Shown here piece by piece: positions 1 to 8,372 of a stretch of DNA of 41,871 nt. Every line of letters starts with the position of its first letter. Position 1 is the first letter of the stretch. Source of the stretch: Maricaulis sp. (GTDB lineage Bacteria > Pseudomonadota > Alphaproteobacteria > Caulobacterales > Maricaulaceae). Both the position numbers and the translations under genes were made by a program. The stretch is from positions 1-41,871 of the forward strand of contig NZ_JASBRQ010000052.1 of the NCBI RefSeq assembly GCF_030149425.1, written 5' to 3'. Below the pieces are notes generated by a model, which was given only the letters and a program-made list of their open reading frames with translations, did no database searches and was not told the DNA's origin.

Positions 1-1
1 C

Positions 2-64
2 GCATCGCTCGGCGACATCCTCGGCGCGGCTCTGCGCGAGAACGAGGGTGACAAAGAGTCCTAA
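2..64 (+). CDS. rpsA: 30S ribosomal protein S1, C-terminal end only
   Basis: This open frame enters from the left edge and ends at TAA (62-64), leaving about 20 residues that read ASLGDILGAALRENEG and then DKES. I recognise the ASLGDILGAAL tail as the usual C-terminus of alphaproteobacterial ribosomal protein S1, which binds mRNA on the small subunit. The order rpsA then ihfB is common in this class and supports the call. A strong intrinsic terminator follows 28 nt downstream. The rest of the gene lies outside the window, so the identity rests on a short tail plus context. Confidence 0.7.
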   Translation, partial: ASLGDILGAALRENEGDKES

Positions 65-92
65 GCTCAAGCGTCACAACGCATAAAAATTG

Positions 93-125
93 ATCGGCCG
101 GAGCCTCGCTCCGGCCGATTTTTTT
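93..125 (+). terminator. Intrinsic terminator after rpsA
   Basis: A perfect 12-bp stem (93-104 with 108-119) has a 3-nt loop and runs straight into seven T residues (119-125). It would end rpsA transcription before ihfB, so ihfB probably has its own promoter in 126-180 or depends on read-through. Confidence 0.9.
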
Positions 126-193
126 GTCATCATGCGTTGACGGGCCCCCTCGCAAGGGGCAGTTTTGAAGACCGGGACAATTGGAGACACGGC

Positions 194-499
194 ATGATCA
201 AGTCCGAACTGATCGATCGTCTGGCGGAAGCGAACCCGCATCTCTACCACCGCGATGTCGAGCGGGTCGTCAACACGATCCTTGATGGCATTACCGATGC
301 GCTCGCGCGCGGCGAGCGGGTGGAGCTGCGTGGCTTTGGCGCCTTTTCCGTGCGACGTCGACCGGCCCGGACCGGCCGCAATCCGCGCACCGGTGAAAGC
401 GTATCGGTCAAGGAGAAGCACGTACCCTTCTTCAAGACCGGCAAAGAGCTGCGCGAACGCGTCGATGCCTCGCGCGAGACCGCGCCCGAGATCGCCTAG
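194..499 (+). CDS. ihfB: Integration host factor subunit beta
   Basis: This is a 101-residue HU/IHF family DNA-bending protein that pairs with IhfA to make sharp bends at specific sites, in the nucleoid and at promoters. The sequence shows the family arm and its DNA-contacting GRNPRTGE segment around residues 71-78, preceded by [13 protein letters not shown], and ends in a short acidic tail. The frame is open further upstream to 137. I chose ATG 194 because a GGAGA ribosome site sits at 183-187 and because the protein then begins [10 protein letters not shown], as IHF-beta proteins normally do. It follows rpsA, the usual neighbour, after a terminator. Confidence 0.96.
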   Translation: MIKSELIDRLAEANPHLYHRDVERVVNTILDGITDALARGERVELRGFGAFSVRRRPARTGRNPRTGESVSVKEKHVPFFKTGKELRERVDASRETAPEIA

Positions 500-574
500 C
501 CTGCAAGGCGGGAACCCCCGCTTAACGCTACCAATTCACATCCTCTTAAGCGGATAAGCCGATAATTTCAGGCG

Positions 575-1297
575 ATGTCCGCCATATCCGCGTATTCCGG
601 TTATGTACCGCCGACGCCGCAGCCGGCGTCGCCGAACGCTTCTCAATCGAAAAGCGTTGCCTCGGGCTGCTCCAATTGTGGCTCGGGCAGTTGTCAGGGC
701 TGCGGCGACAAACTCTCCACCCAGACCGACAACAAGGACGCCTTCACCCTCTCTGACGCGGAGCAGAAACAGGTCAACAAGCTGGCCGCCCGCGACCGTG
801 AGGTCCGCGCCCATGAACAGGCTCACAAGGCGGTCGGCGGGCAATATACCGGCGCCATCAGCTATGACTATCAACGCGGGCCGGATGGCAAACAATACGC
901 CGTTGGCGGCGAAGTTCCGATCGATGCCAGCGAAATTCCCGGCGATCCGGCCGCGACGATCGAGAAAATGCGCATCGTCAAAGCCGCTGCGCTCGCCCCG
1001 GCCGAACCCTCGGGCCAGGACCGCAAGGTCGCGGCGATGGCCGACGCCAAGTCCGCCAAGGCCCGGGCCGAGCTGAACGCGCAGAAGGCGGAAGAAGCCG
1101 ACCCCAACGCGCCGAAAGACCCCCAGGATCAGCTCAGCCCGGACATCAACGCGCAACTGGCCGAGATGCGCCAGCAGGACGAGGCGAGCAGGACCGGCCC
1201 GGCCAACCCGGCGGTGGCAGCACCGACGGACATGACGGCCTATGCTGCCAATGCCTATGCGCAGCCCTCCAGGGCGATCACGGCTCTGGTCGCCTAG
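575..1297 (+). CDS. Predicted metalloprotease of the SprA-related (CJM1_0395-like) family
   Basis: The 240-residue protein has a central conserved block (about residues 60-160). This starts with a helical LSDAEQKQVNKLAARD segment, then the zinc-protease signature HEQAH at residues 80-84, then GGQYTGAISYDYQRGPDGK, and later ALAPAEPSGQDR. I recognise this pattern from the SprA-related family annotated as putative metalloproteases. The biochemical function is inferred from HExxH only. The N-terminal 50 residues are low in structure but carry four cysteines (32, 35, 40, 43) spaced CxxC-x4-CxxC, a likely metal-binding knuckle. The C-terminal third is Ala/Pro/Gln-rich. There is no signal peptide, so it may be cytoplasmic. 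The start ATG has only a weak ribosome site. It converges with the hydrolase gene 15 bp away. Confidence 0.8.
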   Translation: MSAISAYSGYVPPTPQPASPNASQSKSVASGCSNCGSGSCQGCGDKLSTQTDNKDAFTLSDAEQKQVNKLAARDREVRAHEQAHKAVGGQYTGAISYDYQRGPDGKQYAVGGEVPIDASEIPGDPAATIEKMRIVKAAALAPAEPSGQDRKVAAMADAKSAKARAELNAQKAEEADPNAPKDPQDQLSPDINAQLAEMRQQDEASRTGPANPAVAAPTDMTAYAANAYAQPSRAITALVA

Positions 1298-1312
1298 ACC
1301 GCCCCTGCGGCC

Positions 1313-2248
1313 TCATCGCTCAAGCAAGGCGCGTATCGCGTGCTCGACGGCGGACAGGACCTCGCCGGAGCGCCAGTATTCGTTATGGACAAATGGCGAC
1401 ATACCGGTCGGCGTCGGCAGGCCGAGCACCGTGCGCATCTCGTATTCCGTGTCCTTGACCCAGACCTCGGCGTCAGGGTCGCGACCGCGTTCGGCCAGGA
1501 GTTGCTCCTGGTCCGGATGCCGGCCACCCCAATAGGCGGCAAATTCTTCTTCCAGCGGATAGCCCAGAACATCGTCGGGATCATAGAAGTTGAGCCAACG
1601 CTGCGCCCGGCCCCATTTAGCGGAATTACGGGTAATCCTGAGCGGCACCTTGCGTTCAACCGGGATGCCGGCGGTCAGCAGCGGCAGATTGCACCCGGTG
1701 AAGACCGCTGAGGCGAGATTTTCGAGTGTGGCGAAGGACGCGTACTCGACCTCCTCTCCCTCATCGAAAATGCGCTCAGGGTGCTGACGGACATCCCAGG
1801 CATAGCTGGACAGGATATGACAGCCCATGGACTGGCAGACGGCGAGGATCGGGGTCTTGTCGAGCTCATGGCCGAGCGCCTCCGCGCGCGCCGCGGCGCC
1901 GCGTAGCGCGCCATAGACCGTGCGCTGGACACGATAATAATTCGACCCTTTGCGGTTCTCGTGATCCAGGGCGAGCATCTGGTAGGCAGACGCATCGGCC
2001 AGCGCAGAGGCAACAAAACCGAACAGTCGTTTCCAGTCCTTGCGCTCCTTGATCAGGTCTTTCTGGTAGGCTTCCAGATCTTCCAGGCTCCACAAGACCG
2101 GGGCCCAGATCACATCCTTTTCCAGCACCTCGCCCATGCGGCGATAGAGACCGTCCCAAAGCGGCCGGTCAAAACTCTTCTTGGTCCCGAACTTGTCCCG
2201 GTAAGTTCCGATCCCGTGAAACACGAGCACAACGACAGCGCCAGCCAT
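1313..2248 (-). CDS. Alpha/beta-hydrolase-fold serine hydrolase
   Basis: The 311-residue cytosolic-looking protein begins with a beta strand and VFHGIGTY, the HG oxyanion segment typical of alpha/beta hydrolases. The nucleophile elbow reads AVCQSMGCH, putting the candidate serine at residue 140. The elbow has Cys where the first Gly of GxSxG usually sits. Acidic candidates are in YDPDDVLGYP (223-226), and the candidate catalytic His is 288 in SPFVHNEYW, so a Ser-Asp-His order is complete. A clear GGGAGGGG ribosome site precedes the ATG. The substrate cannot be read from the sequence. Lipase, esterase or thioesterase activity is possible. Confidence 0.75.
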   Translation of the reverse strand: MAGAVVVLVFHGIGTYRDKFGTKKSFDRPLWDGLYRRMGEVLEKDVIWAPVLWSLEDLEAYQKDLIKERKDWKRLFGFVASALADASAYQMLALDHENRKGSNYYRVQRTVYGALRGAAARAEALGHELDKTPILAVCQSMGCHILSSYAWDVRQHPERIFDEGEEVEYASFATLENLASAVFTGCNLPLLTAGIPVERKVPLRITRNSAKWGRAQRWLNFYDPDDVLGYPLEEEFAAYWGGRHPDQEQLLAERGRDPDAEVWVKDTEYEMRTVLGLPTPTGMSPFVHNEYWRSGEVLSAVEHAIRALLER

Positions 2249-2389
2249 TCACCCCTCCCAGTGTGATGATTTAGCCAGCTACTTATAATTGTTTTCGAAC
2301 CTCGAAATCCAGCCCCGGGCATCGCGGGAGGTCAAGCCGAGCAGCCAAGGCGGCCCATCCGCGCCAAACACCAAGAGAGGATAAGCGGT

Positions 2390-2794
2390 CTAATTCACCA
2401 TCCCCGGCCGCGGCTGCGAGAAGCGGAGCAGGAAGACATGGCGCTGGCGGCGCAAGCTCGCGCCCAGGCGTCCGGCGATCTGCCGCGCAGCGCTCTGGAG
2501 CACGCCGATACCCTGGGAGCTCTGACGCATTTGCGGGTTGCGGGCCGCCATCATTTCATAGGCCAGGCGCATGATCTGGTAGTTGAGTTGGGACGCACCG
2601 GCATTGCTGAGCAGGCGCCAGACCTGGGCGTATCCGGACCGGCCGCGCGATACGGCCAGGGCCAGGCGTCCCTTCATTTCATTGGCGACCCGGCCGTAAA
2701 AGGCCTGCGCCAGACCGCCGGCAGTTTGCGTGACCGACATTTCGTCGATCTCGTCGAGTTCCAGCTCATCCTCATACAAGAGATCATCATACAT
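2390..2794 (-). CDS. Small protein of unknown function with acidic N-terminus
   Basis: This 134-residue protein is not one I recognise. Residues 1-19 are strongly acidic (many Asp and Glu). The middle (about 25-100) looks alpha-helical, and the last third is basic with many Arg and Gln. There is no signal peptide or membrane segment. The frame extends much further upstream, but that would run antisense through trpF. The ATG at 2794 has a GGAG ribosome site 8 nt ahead and gives a gene divergent from trpF with a 165-bp shared upstream region. Charge separation suggests a binding or adaptor protein, which is only a guess. Confidence 0.65.
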   Translation of the reverse strand: MYDDLLYEDELELDEIDEMSVTQTAGGLAQAFYGRVANEMKGRLALAVSRGRSGYAQVWRLLSNAGASQLNYQIMRLAYEMMAARNPQMRQSSQGIGVLQSAARQIAGRLGASLRRQRHVFLLRFSQPRPGMVN

Positions 2795-2959
2795 GGTGCA
2801 GGCTCCTGCTTGGCTGACGGGTGCCAGACAGTGTCCGGAACAGGCCCTTGCGGCACAATTGCACAGACAAGCTAGCCCTAACCGGGGGGCCGGACGTGCC
2901 CGCCGGGGCTGGCCGGTCGGGAAAAGGGAGCTATACCCTTGCATCAGAAGGTGAGGGTT

Positions 2960-3601
2960 ATGACCGAGATCAAATTCTGCGGCCTCAAGACCGGCAGTGA
3001 TGTCGCCGCCGCGCGTGAAGCCGGTGCGCGCTGGACGGGTTATGTGGTGTTTCCGCCCAGCCCGCGTCATGTCTCCCCGGCGCTGGCAGGTGAGCTGGCG
3101 CATCTGGCGCAGGGCACCGAAACCGTCGCCGTGACCGTCAATGCGGATGACGATCTGCTGGCCCAGATCCGCGACGCCATGCAGCCGGACTGGATCCAGC
3201 TGCACGGCCAGGAAGACCCGCAGCGCGTGATCGCAGCGCGCGGCTATGCAAAGCGGGGCATTATCAAGGCCTTGCCGGTGGCCGAGGACGCCGATCTCGC
3301 AGCTGCGAAACCCTTTGACGGGGTCGCCGACTGGCTCCTGTTCGACGCCAAACCACCCAAAGGCGCCGATCGCCCCGGCGGCTGGGGTCAAGGATATGAC
3401 TATTCAATACTGAAAAAGCTGAGACTTTCCTCACCCTGGCTCTTGTCCGGCGGGCTTAGCCCGACCAATGTTCTGGCCGCTGTAAATGCTGCAGGCGCAC
3501 AAGCGGTCGACGTCTCTTCCGGGATCGAGACTGCGCCGGGCATCAAGAGTGCTGAATTGATGAAAGACTTCGCTGGCGCGCTGGCGCCGCAGACCCCCTA
3601 G
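2960..3601 (+). CDS. trpF: Phosphoribosylanthranilate isomerase
   Basis: TrpF carries out the Amadori rearrangement of phosphoribosylanthranilate in tryptophan synthesis. The 213-residue length fits a single-domain TIM barrel. Visible features are the N-terminal KFCGLK with catalytic Cys7, the WLLFDAKPP strand carrying the catalytic Asp, and the C-terminal phosphate-binding SGGLSPTNV and VDVSSGIE segments. I chose ATG 2960 over the upstream in-frame start because GAGGG lies just ahead and the protein then starts MTEIKFCG, normal for the family. It opens the trpF-trpB-trpA run, with 9 nt to trpB. I saw no Trp-rich leader peptide or attenuator in the 165 bp upstream. Confidence 0.97.
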   Translation: MTEIKFCGLKTGSDVAAAREAGARWTGYVVFPPSPRHVSPALAGELAHLAQGTETVAVTVNADDDLLAQIRDAMQPDWIQLHGQEDPQRVIAARGYAKRGIIKALPVAEDADLAAAKPFDGVADWLLFDAKPPKGADRPGGWGQGYDYSILKKLRLSSPWLLSGGLSPTNVLAAVNAAGAQAVDVSSGIETAPGIKSAELMKDFAGALAPQTP

Positions 3602-3610
3602 GAGAGAGCC

Positions 3611-4843
3611 ATGAGCGATAGAGCATCTGCCGACACCCGTCCCAATGCGCTCTCGGCCTGGCCGGATGCGCGCGGCCGTTTTGGCGATTATGGCGGACGT
3701 TTCGTCGCCGAGACGCTGATGCCCAACATTCTCGAGCTGGAAGCGGCTTATGAGGACGCCAAGCGCGACGTCAATTTCCAGCGTGAGATGGAAGAATTCC
3801 TGCGCGATTATGTCGGCAAGCCGAGCCCGATCTATTTTGCCGAACGCCTGACCGAGGCATTCGGCGGCGCCAAGATCTGGCTCAAGCGCGACGAGCTCAA
3901 TCATACCGGCAGCCACAAGATCAATAACTGCCTTGGCCAGGTTCTCCTCGCCAAGCGCATGGGCAAGACCCGCATTATTGCCGAGACCGGTGCCGGCCAG
4001 CATGGCGTTGCCACCGCGACGGTTGCTGCACGTTTCGGCATTCCCTGCACCGTCTTCATGGGCGCCACCGATGTCGAGCGACAGGCACCGAACGTCTTCC
4101 GCATGAAGCTTTTGGGCGCGGAAGTCGTGCCGGTCACTTCGGGAACCGGTACGCTCAAGGACGCCATGAATGAGGCCCTGCGCGACTGGGTGACGAATGT
4201 TTCGGACACATTCTACGTCATCGGTACCGTCGCCGGCCCGCACCCCTATCCGGCCATGGTGCGCGATTTCCAGTCTATTATCGGCCGCGAAGCCCGCGCC
4301 CAGATGCTCGACCGCCTCGGCCGTCTGCCCGACGCGGCGGTCGCCTGTATCGGTGGGGGTTCGAATGCGATGGGGCTGTTCCACCCCTTCATCGAGGATG
4401 AAAGCGTGCGCCTGATCGGCGTCGAGGCCGCCGGCCATGGCATTGAGACCGGTCAGCATGCCGCTTCGCTCAAGGGCGGTGAGCCGGGCATTTTGCATGG
4501 CAACAAGACCTATCTCTTGCAGGATGATGACGGCCAGATCATCGATGCCCACTCGATCTCGGCGGGCCTGGATTATCCCGGCATCGGCCCGGAACATGCC
4601 TTCCTGCACGACGCCAAGCGCGCCGAATACGTCTCGGCGACGGATGAGGAAGCGATGGAGATGTTCCAGCTCTGCACCAAGCTGGAAGGCATTATCCCTG
4701 CGCTTGAACCCGCCCACGCCCTCGCCCGCGTCCGCGACCTCGCCAAGGAGCTGGGTCCGGACGGGCTGATCTTGATGAATATGTGCGGCCGCGGCGACAA
4801 GGATGTGCCGCAAGTGGCTGAAATGCTTGGGGTGAAACTCTAA
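3611..4843 (+). CDS. trpB: Tryptophan synthase beta chain
   Basis: This PLP-dependent subunit condenses indole with serine to give tryptophan and works as the alpha2-beta2 complex with TrpA. The protein has 410 residues. The PLP lysine is Lys103 in [12 protein letters not shown], the catalytic glutamate is Glu125 in AETGAGQHG, and the cofactor phosphate loop is GGGSNAMG. The N-terminus [16 protein letters not shown] is also typical. Its TAA stop shares one base with the trpA start (taATG), which suggests coupled translation of the two subunits. Confidence 0.98.
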   Translation: MSDRASADTRPNALSAWPDARGRFGDYGGRFVAETLMPNILELEAAYEDAKRDVNFQREMEEFLRDYVGKPSPIYFAERLTEAFGGAKIWLKRDELNHTGSHKINNCLGQVLLAKRMGKTRIIAETGAGQHGVATATVAARFGIPCTVFMGATDVERQAPNVFRMKLLGAEVVPVTSGTGTLKDAMNEALRDWVTNVSDTFYVIGTVAGPHPYPAMVRDFQSIIGREARAQMLDRLGRLPDAAVACIGGGSNAMGLFHPFIEDESVRLIGVEAAGHGIETGQHAASLKGGEPGILHGNKTYLLQDDDGQIIDAHSISAGLDYPGIGPEHAFLHDAKRAEYVSATDEEAMEMFQLCTKLEGIIPALEPAHALARVRDLAKELGPDGLILMNMCGRGDKDVPQVAEMLGVKL

Positions 4844-5631
4844 TGACCAACCGTATCACCACCCGTTTCAACGAGCTCGAAGCCTATGGCCGCCCCGGTT
4901 TCGTCGCCTATATGATGGCCGGCGATGGCGACAGCCAGGCGCTGTTGAACGCCTTGCCGGAGGCCGGTGCCGATGTCATCGAGCTGGGCATGCCGTTCAC
5001 CGATCCGATGGCCGACGGCCCCTCGATCCAGGCCTCGGCCCTGCGTGCGCTGGACGCCGGCATGACGCTGAAAGGCGTATTCGACCAGGCGGCGAAATTC
5101 CGCGAACACGACACCGATACGCCGCTGGTGCTGATGGGCTATGCCAACCCGATCCACCATATGGGTTTCGAGAATTTCGCCCGTCAGGCCGAGAAGGCCG
5201 GGGTGGATGGCCTTATTTGCGTCGACATTCCGCCGGAAGAAGATGGCGAATTGCGCGAGGCACTGGGTCAGCACGGCATTGCCCTGATCCGTCTCGCCAC
5301 CCCGACGACGGACGATAAGCGGCTGGAAACAGTGGTCGAAAACACCTCCGGCTTCGTTTATTACGTATCGACGACGGGTGTGACCGGCGCGGCTTCGGGT
5401 GTGGCCCAAGAGGTCGGAACCGCGGTCTCGCGGGTCAAGACCGCCTCGGGTCTGCCGGTCGTGGTCGGCTTCGGTGTTCGCACGCCGGAGCAGTCGGCGG
5501 CGATTGCGGCAGAGGCCGATGCAGTCGTTGTCGGGTCGGCAATTGTCGACGCGATGCATGAGGGTGGTGTTGCAGCCGCCACTGAGTTGGTACACACCCT
5601 GTCTCAGGCCGCCCACGGCGCGAAAAAGTGA
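4843..5631 (+). CDS. trpA: Tryptophan synthase alpha chain
   Basis: TrpA cleaves indole-3-glycerol phosphate to indole and passes it to TrpB through the intersubunit tunnel. The 262-residue barrel carries the catalytic pair Glu47 and Asp58 in [19 protein letters not shown]. It also has the flexible-loop signature [11 protein letters not shown] and the C-terminal phosphate-binding GFGVRTPEQ. The gene overlaps trpB by one base and is followed by accD after 10 nt, so the five genes trpF to folC are likely one transcript. Confidence 0.98.
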   Translation: MTNRITTRFNELEAYGRPGFVAYMMAGDGDSQALLNALPEAGADVIELGMPFTDPMADGPSIQASALRALDAGMTLKGVFDQAAKFREHDTDTPLVLMGYANPIHHMGFENFARQAEKAGVDGLICVDIPPEEDGELREALGQHGIALIRLATPTTDDKRLETVVENTSGFVYYVSTTGVTGAASGVAQEVGTAVSRVKTASGLPVVVGFGVRTPEQSAAIAAEADAVVVGSAIVDAMHEGGVAAATELVHTLSQAAHGAKK

Positions 5632-5641
5632 GATAGGGCCG

Positions 5642-6577
5642 ATGAAAGATCGGGACGCGGAAATGAACTGGTTGTCCAAACTGACCCCGCCGGGGATGTC
5701 GAAGATTTTCTCCAAGCGCGACACGCCGGACAATCTCTGGGTCAAATGCCCCATTTCCGATGAAATGGTCTTCCACAAGGATCTCGAAGCCGGTCTCTTC
5801 GTGACCCCGGCCGGCCATCACATGCGTATCGGCCCAGCCTGGCGCTTCCAGTTCACCTTTGATGGTGATTTCGAAGAGCTCGACACGCCGGAAGTGCCCA
5901 AGGACCCGCTCAAATTCCGCGACGACAAACCCTATAGCTCGCGCATCGCTGCAGCCCGCAAGAAAACCGGGCGCGATGACGCCATGGCCATAGGCGTGGG
6001 TGAAATCGGCGGCGTGGAAAGCGTCGTCCTGGTGCAGAATTTCGCCTTCATGGGTGGCTCGCTGGGCATGGCCGCCGGTGAAGCCTTCATCACTGCTGCC
6101 GAAGCCGCTGTGAAGCGCCGCACGCCGCTTGTCGTGTTCACCGCTGCCGGTGGTGCCCGCATGCAGGAAGGCGCGCTGTCGCTGATGCAGATGCCGCGCA
6201 CGACCATCGCCGTGGAAATGCTGCGCGAAGCCGGCCTACCCTATATCGTCGTCCTCACCGACCCGACCACGGGCGGCGTAACCGCCTCCTACGCCATGCT
6301 GGGCGATGTCCATATTGCCGAGCCGGGCGCCCTGATCGGTTTTGCCGGACCGCGCGTGATCGAACAGACCATCCGCGAGAAACTGCCGGAAGGCTTCCAG
6401 CGCTCCGAATACCTGCTGGAAAAGGGCATGGTCGATAAAGTCGTGCATCGTCGCGAGATTCCGGCTACGCTGTCGCGCATGTTACGCGTAATGCTGAAAC
6501 GACCCGGATCGTCAGCCCCTGCCGCGCTGACACCTCCTCCCGCCGACCATGTGGTCGATCAGGGAGAGGAGCATTAG
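5642..6577 (+). CDS. accD: Acetyl-CoA carboxylase carboxyltransferase subunit beta
   Basis: AccD forms the carboxyltransferase with AccA and moves CO2 from carboxybiotin to acetyl-CoA, the first step of fatty acid synthesis. The 311-residue protein has the crotonase-fold core, including [37 protein letters not shown] and [11 protein letters not shown]. The N-terminal zinc ribbon is degenerate: [10 protein letters not shown] keeps one cysteine, and the second pair is replaced ([11 protein letters not shown]). A start at 5642 follows an AGGG site. A second ATG at 5663 would give [10 protein letters not shown], the more common family N-terminus. The end overlaps the annotated start of folC. Confidence 0.96.
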   Translation: MKDRDAEMNWLSKLTPPGMSKIFSKRDTPDNLWVKCPISDEMVFHKDLEAGLFVTPAGHHMRIGPAWRFQFTFDGDFEELDTPEVPKDPLKFRDDKPYSSRIAAARKKTGRDDAMAIGVGEIGGVESVVLVQNFAFMGGSLGMAAGEAFITAAEAAVKRRTPLVVFTAAGGARMQEGALSLMQMPRTTIAVEMLREAGLPYIVVLTDPTTGGVTASYAMLGDVHIAEPGALIGFAGPRVIEQTIREKLPEGFQRSEYLLEKGMVDKVVHRREIPATLSRMLRVMLKRPGSSAPAALTPPPADHVVDQGEEH

Positions 6578-7895
6578 TACCAGGCGTCAGGCGCTAGATG
6601 ACGCGCTTGCGCGGCTTGGTCGGCTGCACCCAAAAAAGATCGATCTCTCCATGGGGCGCCTGCAGCGCCTCTTGGCGACATTGGGCAATCCGCAGGATCA
6701 ATTGCCGCCGACGATCCACATCGCCGGGACCAATGGCAAGGGATCGACCTGCGCCTTCCTGGCGCAAATGGCGCGGGCCAAGGGCGAACGCGTCCACATC
6801 TACACCTCGCCGCACCTGGTCAATTTCAACGAACGCATCCTGCTCGACAGTGAGCCGGTTGATGACCGCACCCTGATCGAGGCGCTGGCACGGGCCGAAG
6901 CGGCCAATTTTGGCGAGCCGATCACCTTTTTCGAGATCACGACGGCGGCGGCCTTTCTTCTATTCTCCGAACACCCGGCAGACCGGCTCATCCTGGAAGT
7001 CGGGCTGGGCGGACGCACGGATGCCACCAATGTGATCGCCAAACCGGCCCTGACGATCATCACACCGGTCAGCATGGATCACCAGGAATTCCTCGGCACC
7101 TCACTGGACAAGATCGCCCGCATGAAGGCGGGGATCGCCAAGTTCGGTGTACCGATGGTGATCGGCAATCAGGAAGCGGAAGCGGAAGCGGCCTTGCGCG
7201 AGGAGGCGGCGACCGTCGGTGCGCCGGTCTTCGCCTGGGGCAAGGATTATCGCGCCTACCCGCAGCATGGCCGTCTCGTCTACGAAGATGAAAGCCGCGT
7301 CTGGGATCTGCCGGCCCCTGGCCTTCTCGGGCCGCACCAGATTCTCAATGCCGGCGCCGCCGCAGCGGCGGCCGCCGTGCTGCAATGGCCGGAGGAAGCC
7401 GTCGCTGAGGGTATCGCCAAGGCGAAATGGCCCGGTCGCCTGCAGAATATCACCGGCGGCCCGCTCGGCGAGGTCGCCAAGTCCGCCAATGCCGAGCTCT
7501 GGCTCGATGGCGGTCACAATGAGAGCGCCGCTCGCGCCCTGTCCCATGCCCTTGCCGACATGGATGAGCGCGAGGACCGGCCGCTGATCATCATCGCCGG
7601 TTTTACCGCCAATCGCGACGTGCAGTCCTGGGCGACGCATTTTGCAGGGCTGGCGCGCCAGCTGATCGCGGTCGAGTTCCACACCGGCCGTGGGGCCTCC
7701 ATGCCGGCCGATGATGTGGTCAAGGATTGCGAACGGGTGGGGTTGAAGGCGGAAACCGCACCGGGCCTGATCCAGGCCATGCGCATTGCTGCCCGTTCCT
7801 CGCCACCGCCGCGCATTCTGATCGGCGGCTCGCTTTATCTGGCGGGCGAGGCCCTGGCCCTGGGCGGCGCACCGCCGCACAAGACAGCCGGCTGA
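6549..7895 (+). CDS. folC: Folylpolyglutamate synthase / dihydrofolate synthase
   Basis: FolC adds glutamate to dihydropteroate and to folates using ATP. Visible features are the family opening [17 protein letters not shown], the P-loop GTNGKGST, the [13 protein letters not shown] segment, the [11 protein letters not shown] block and the C-terminal [12 protein letters not shown] motif. The first ATG in frame is 6549, which gives 448 residues, overlaps accD by 29 nt and has no ribosome site. A very strong purine-rich site (AGGGAGAGGAG, 6561-6571) sits just before an ATT codon at 6573. That would start the protein eight residues later, closer to the usual length. The true start is open. The gene ends in a bidirectional terminator. 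Confidence 0.95.
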   Translation: MWSIRERSISTRRQALDDALARLGRLHPKKIDLSMGRLQRLLATLGNPQDQLPPTIHIAGTNGKGSTCAFLAQMARAKGERVHIYTSPHLVNFNERILLDSEPVDDRTLIEALARAEAANFGEPITFFEITTAAAFLLFSEHPADRLILEVGLGGRTDATNVIAKPALTIITPVSMDHQEFLGTSLDKIARMKAGIAKFGVPMVIGNQEAEAEAALREEAATVGAPVFAWGKDYRAYPQHGRLVYEDESRVWDLPAPGLLGPHQILNAGAAAAAAAVLQWPEEAVAEGIAKAKWPGRLQNITGGPLGEVAKSANAELWLDGGHNESAARALSHALADMDEREDRPLIIIAGFTANRDVQSWATHFAGLARQLIAVEFHTGRGASMPADDVVKDCERVGLKAETAPGLIQAMRIAARSSPPPRILIGGSLYLAGEALALGGAPPHKTAG

Positions 7896-7912
7896 CATCG
7901 CCACAAAGAAAA

Positions 7913-7945
7913 CGGGCCGTTCCAGATCTGGAACGGCCCGCTTTT
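7913..7945. terminator. Bidirectional intrinsic terminator between folC and trxA
   Basis: A perfect 13-bp stem (7913-7925 with 7928-7940) is flanked by AAAGAAAA on the left and CTTTT on the right. It can end folC on the plus strand and trxA on the minus strand, which converge here. Confidence 0.9.
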
Positions 7946-7965
7946 CCTGTCATGGCTGGCAGCGC

Positions 7966-8289
7966 TTAGCTGATGGTTTCGCGCACCCATTCGGCGATTT
8001 TTTCCTTCGCCATCATGCCGACCTTGGTGGAGGCCACCTGGCCGTCCTTGAAGATCATCAGGGTCGGGATGCCGCGCACGCCATACTTGCCCGGCGTCAT
8101 CGGATGGTCGTCGATATTGACCTTGGCCACGGTGAGCTGGCCGGACATTTCCGTCGCGATTTCGTCCAGCGCAGGGGCGATCGTCTTACACGGTCCGCAC
8201 CACTCCGCCCAGAAATCGACCAGGACCGGTTCGCCGGAATTCAGCACATCGGTTTCGAACGAGTCATCGCTGACCTGTTTGGTCGCCAT
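7966..8289 (-). CDS. trxA: Thioredoxin
   Basis: This 107-residue thioredoxin is the general cytosolic disulfide reductant, recycled by thioredoxin reductase. The redox site WCGPC is at residues 30-34 (Cys31, Cys34), and the cis-proline loop GIPTLMIF is present. The length is that of a plain single-domain thioredoxin. AAGGAG lies 7 nt before the ATG. It follows addA on the same strand after 83 nt and could be read from the same transcript. That order is typical of relatives, but the gap leaves room for its own promoter. Confidence 0.97.
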   Translation of the reverse strand: MATKQVSDDSFETDVLNSGEPVLVDFWAEWCGPCKTIAPALDEIATEMSGQLTVAKVNIDDHPMTPGKYGVRGIPTLMIFKDGQVASTKVGMMAKEKIAEWVRETIS

Positions 8290-8372
8290 GGGGCTACTCC
8301 TTATCTTCGGGACGAATCCGGCGCGCCGGACTCCATCGATGGCGCCCGAGGTAAGGACCGAGGCCCGTCACG

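Noticed and set aside
2795..2959. Tryptophan attenuator or leader peptide before trpF
   Set aside because: I looked for a short frame rich in Trp codons followed by alternative hairpins and found none.
2795..3391. N-terminal extension of the small minus-strand protein
   Set aside because: It would run antisense through trpF. The internal ATG at 2794 has a good ribosome site and normal spacing.
3431..4813. 460-codon open frame antisense to trpB
   Set aside because: Shadow of a strongly conserved gene, with no ribosome site or motif.
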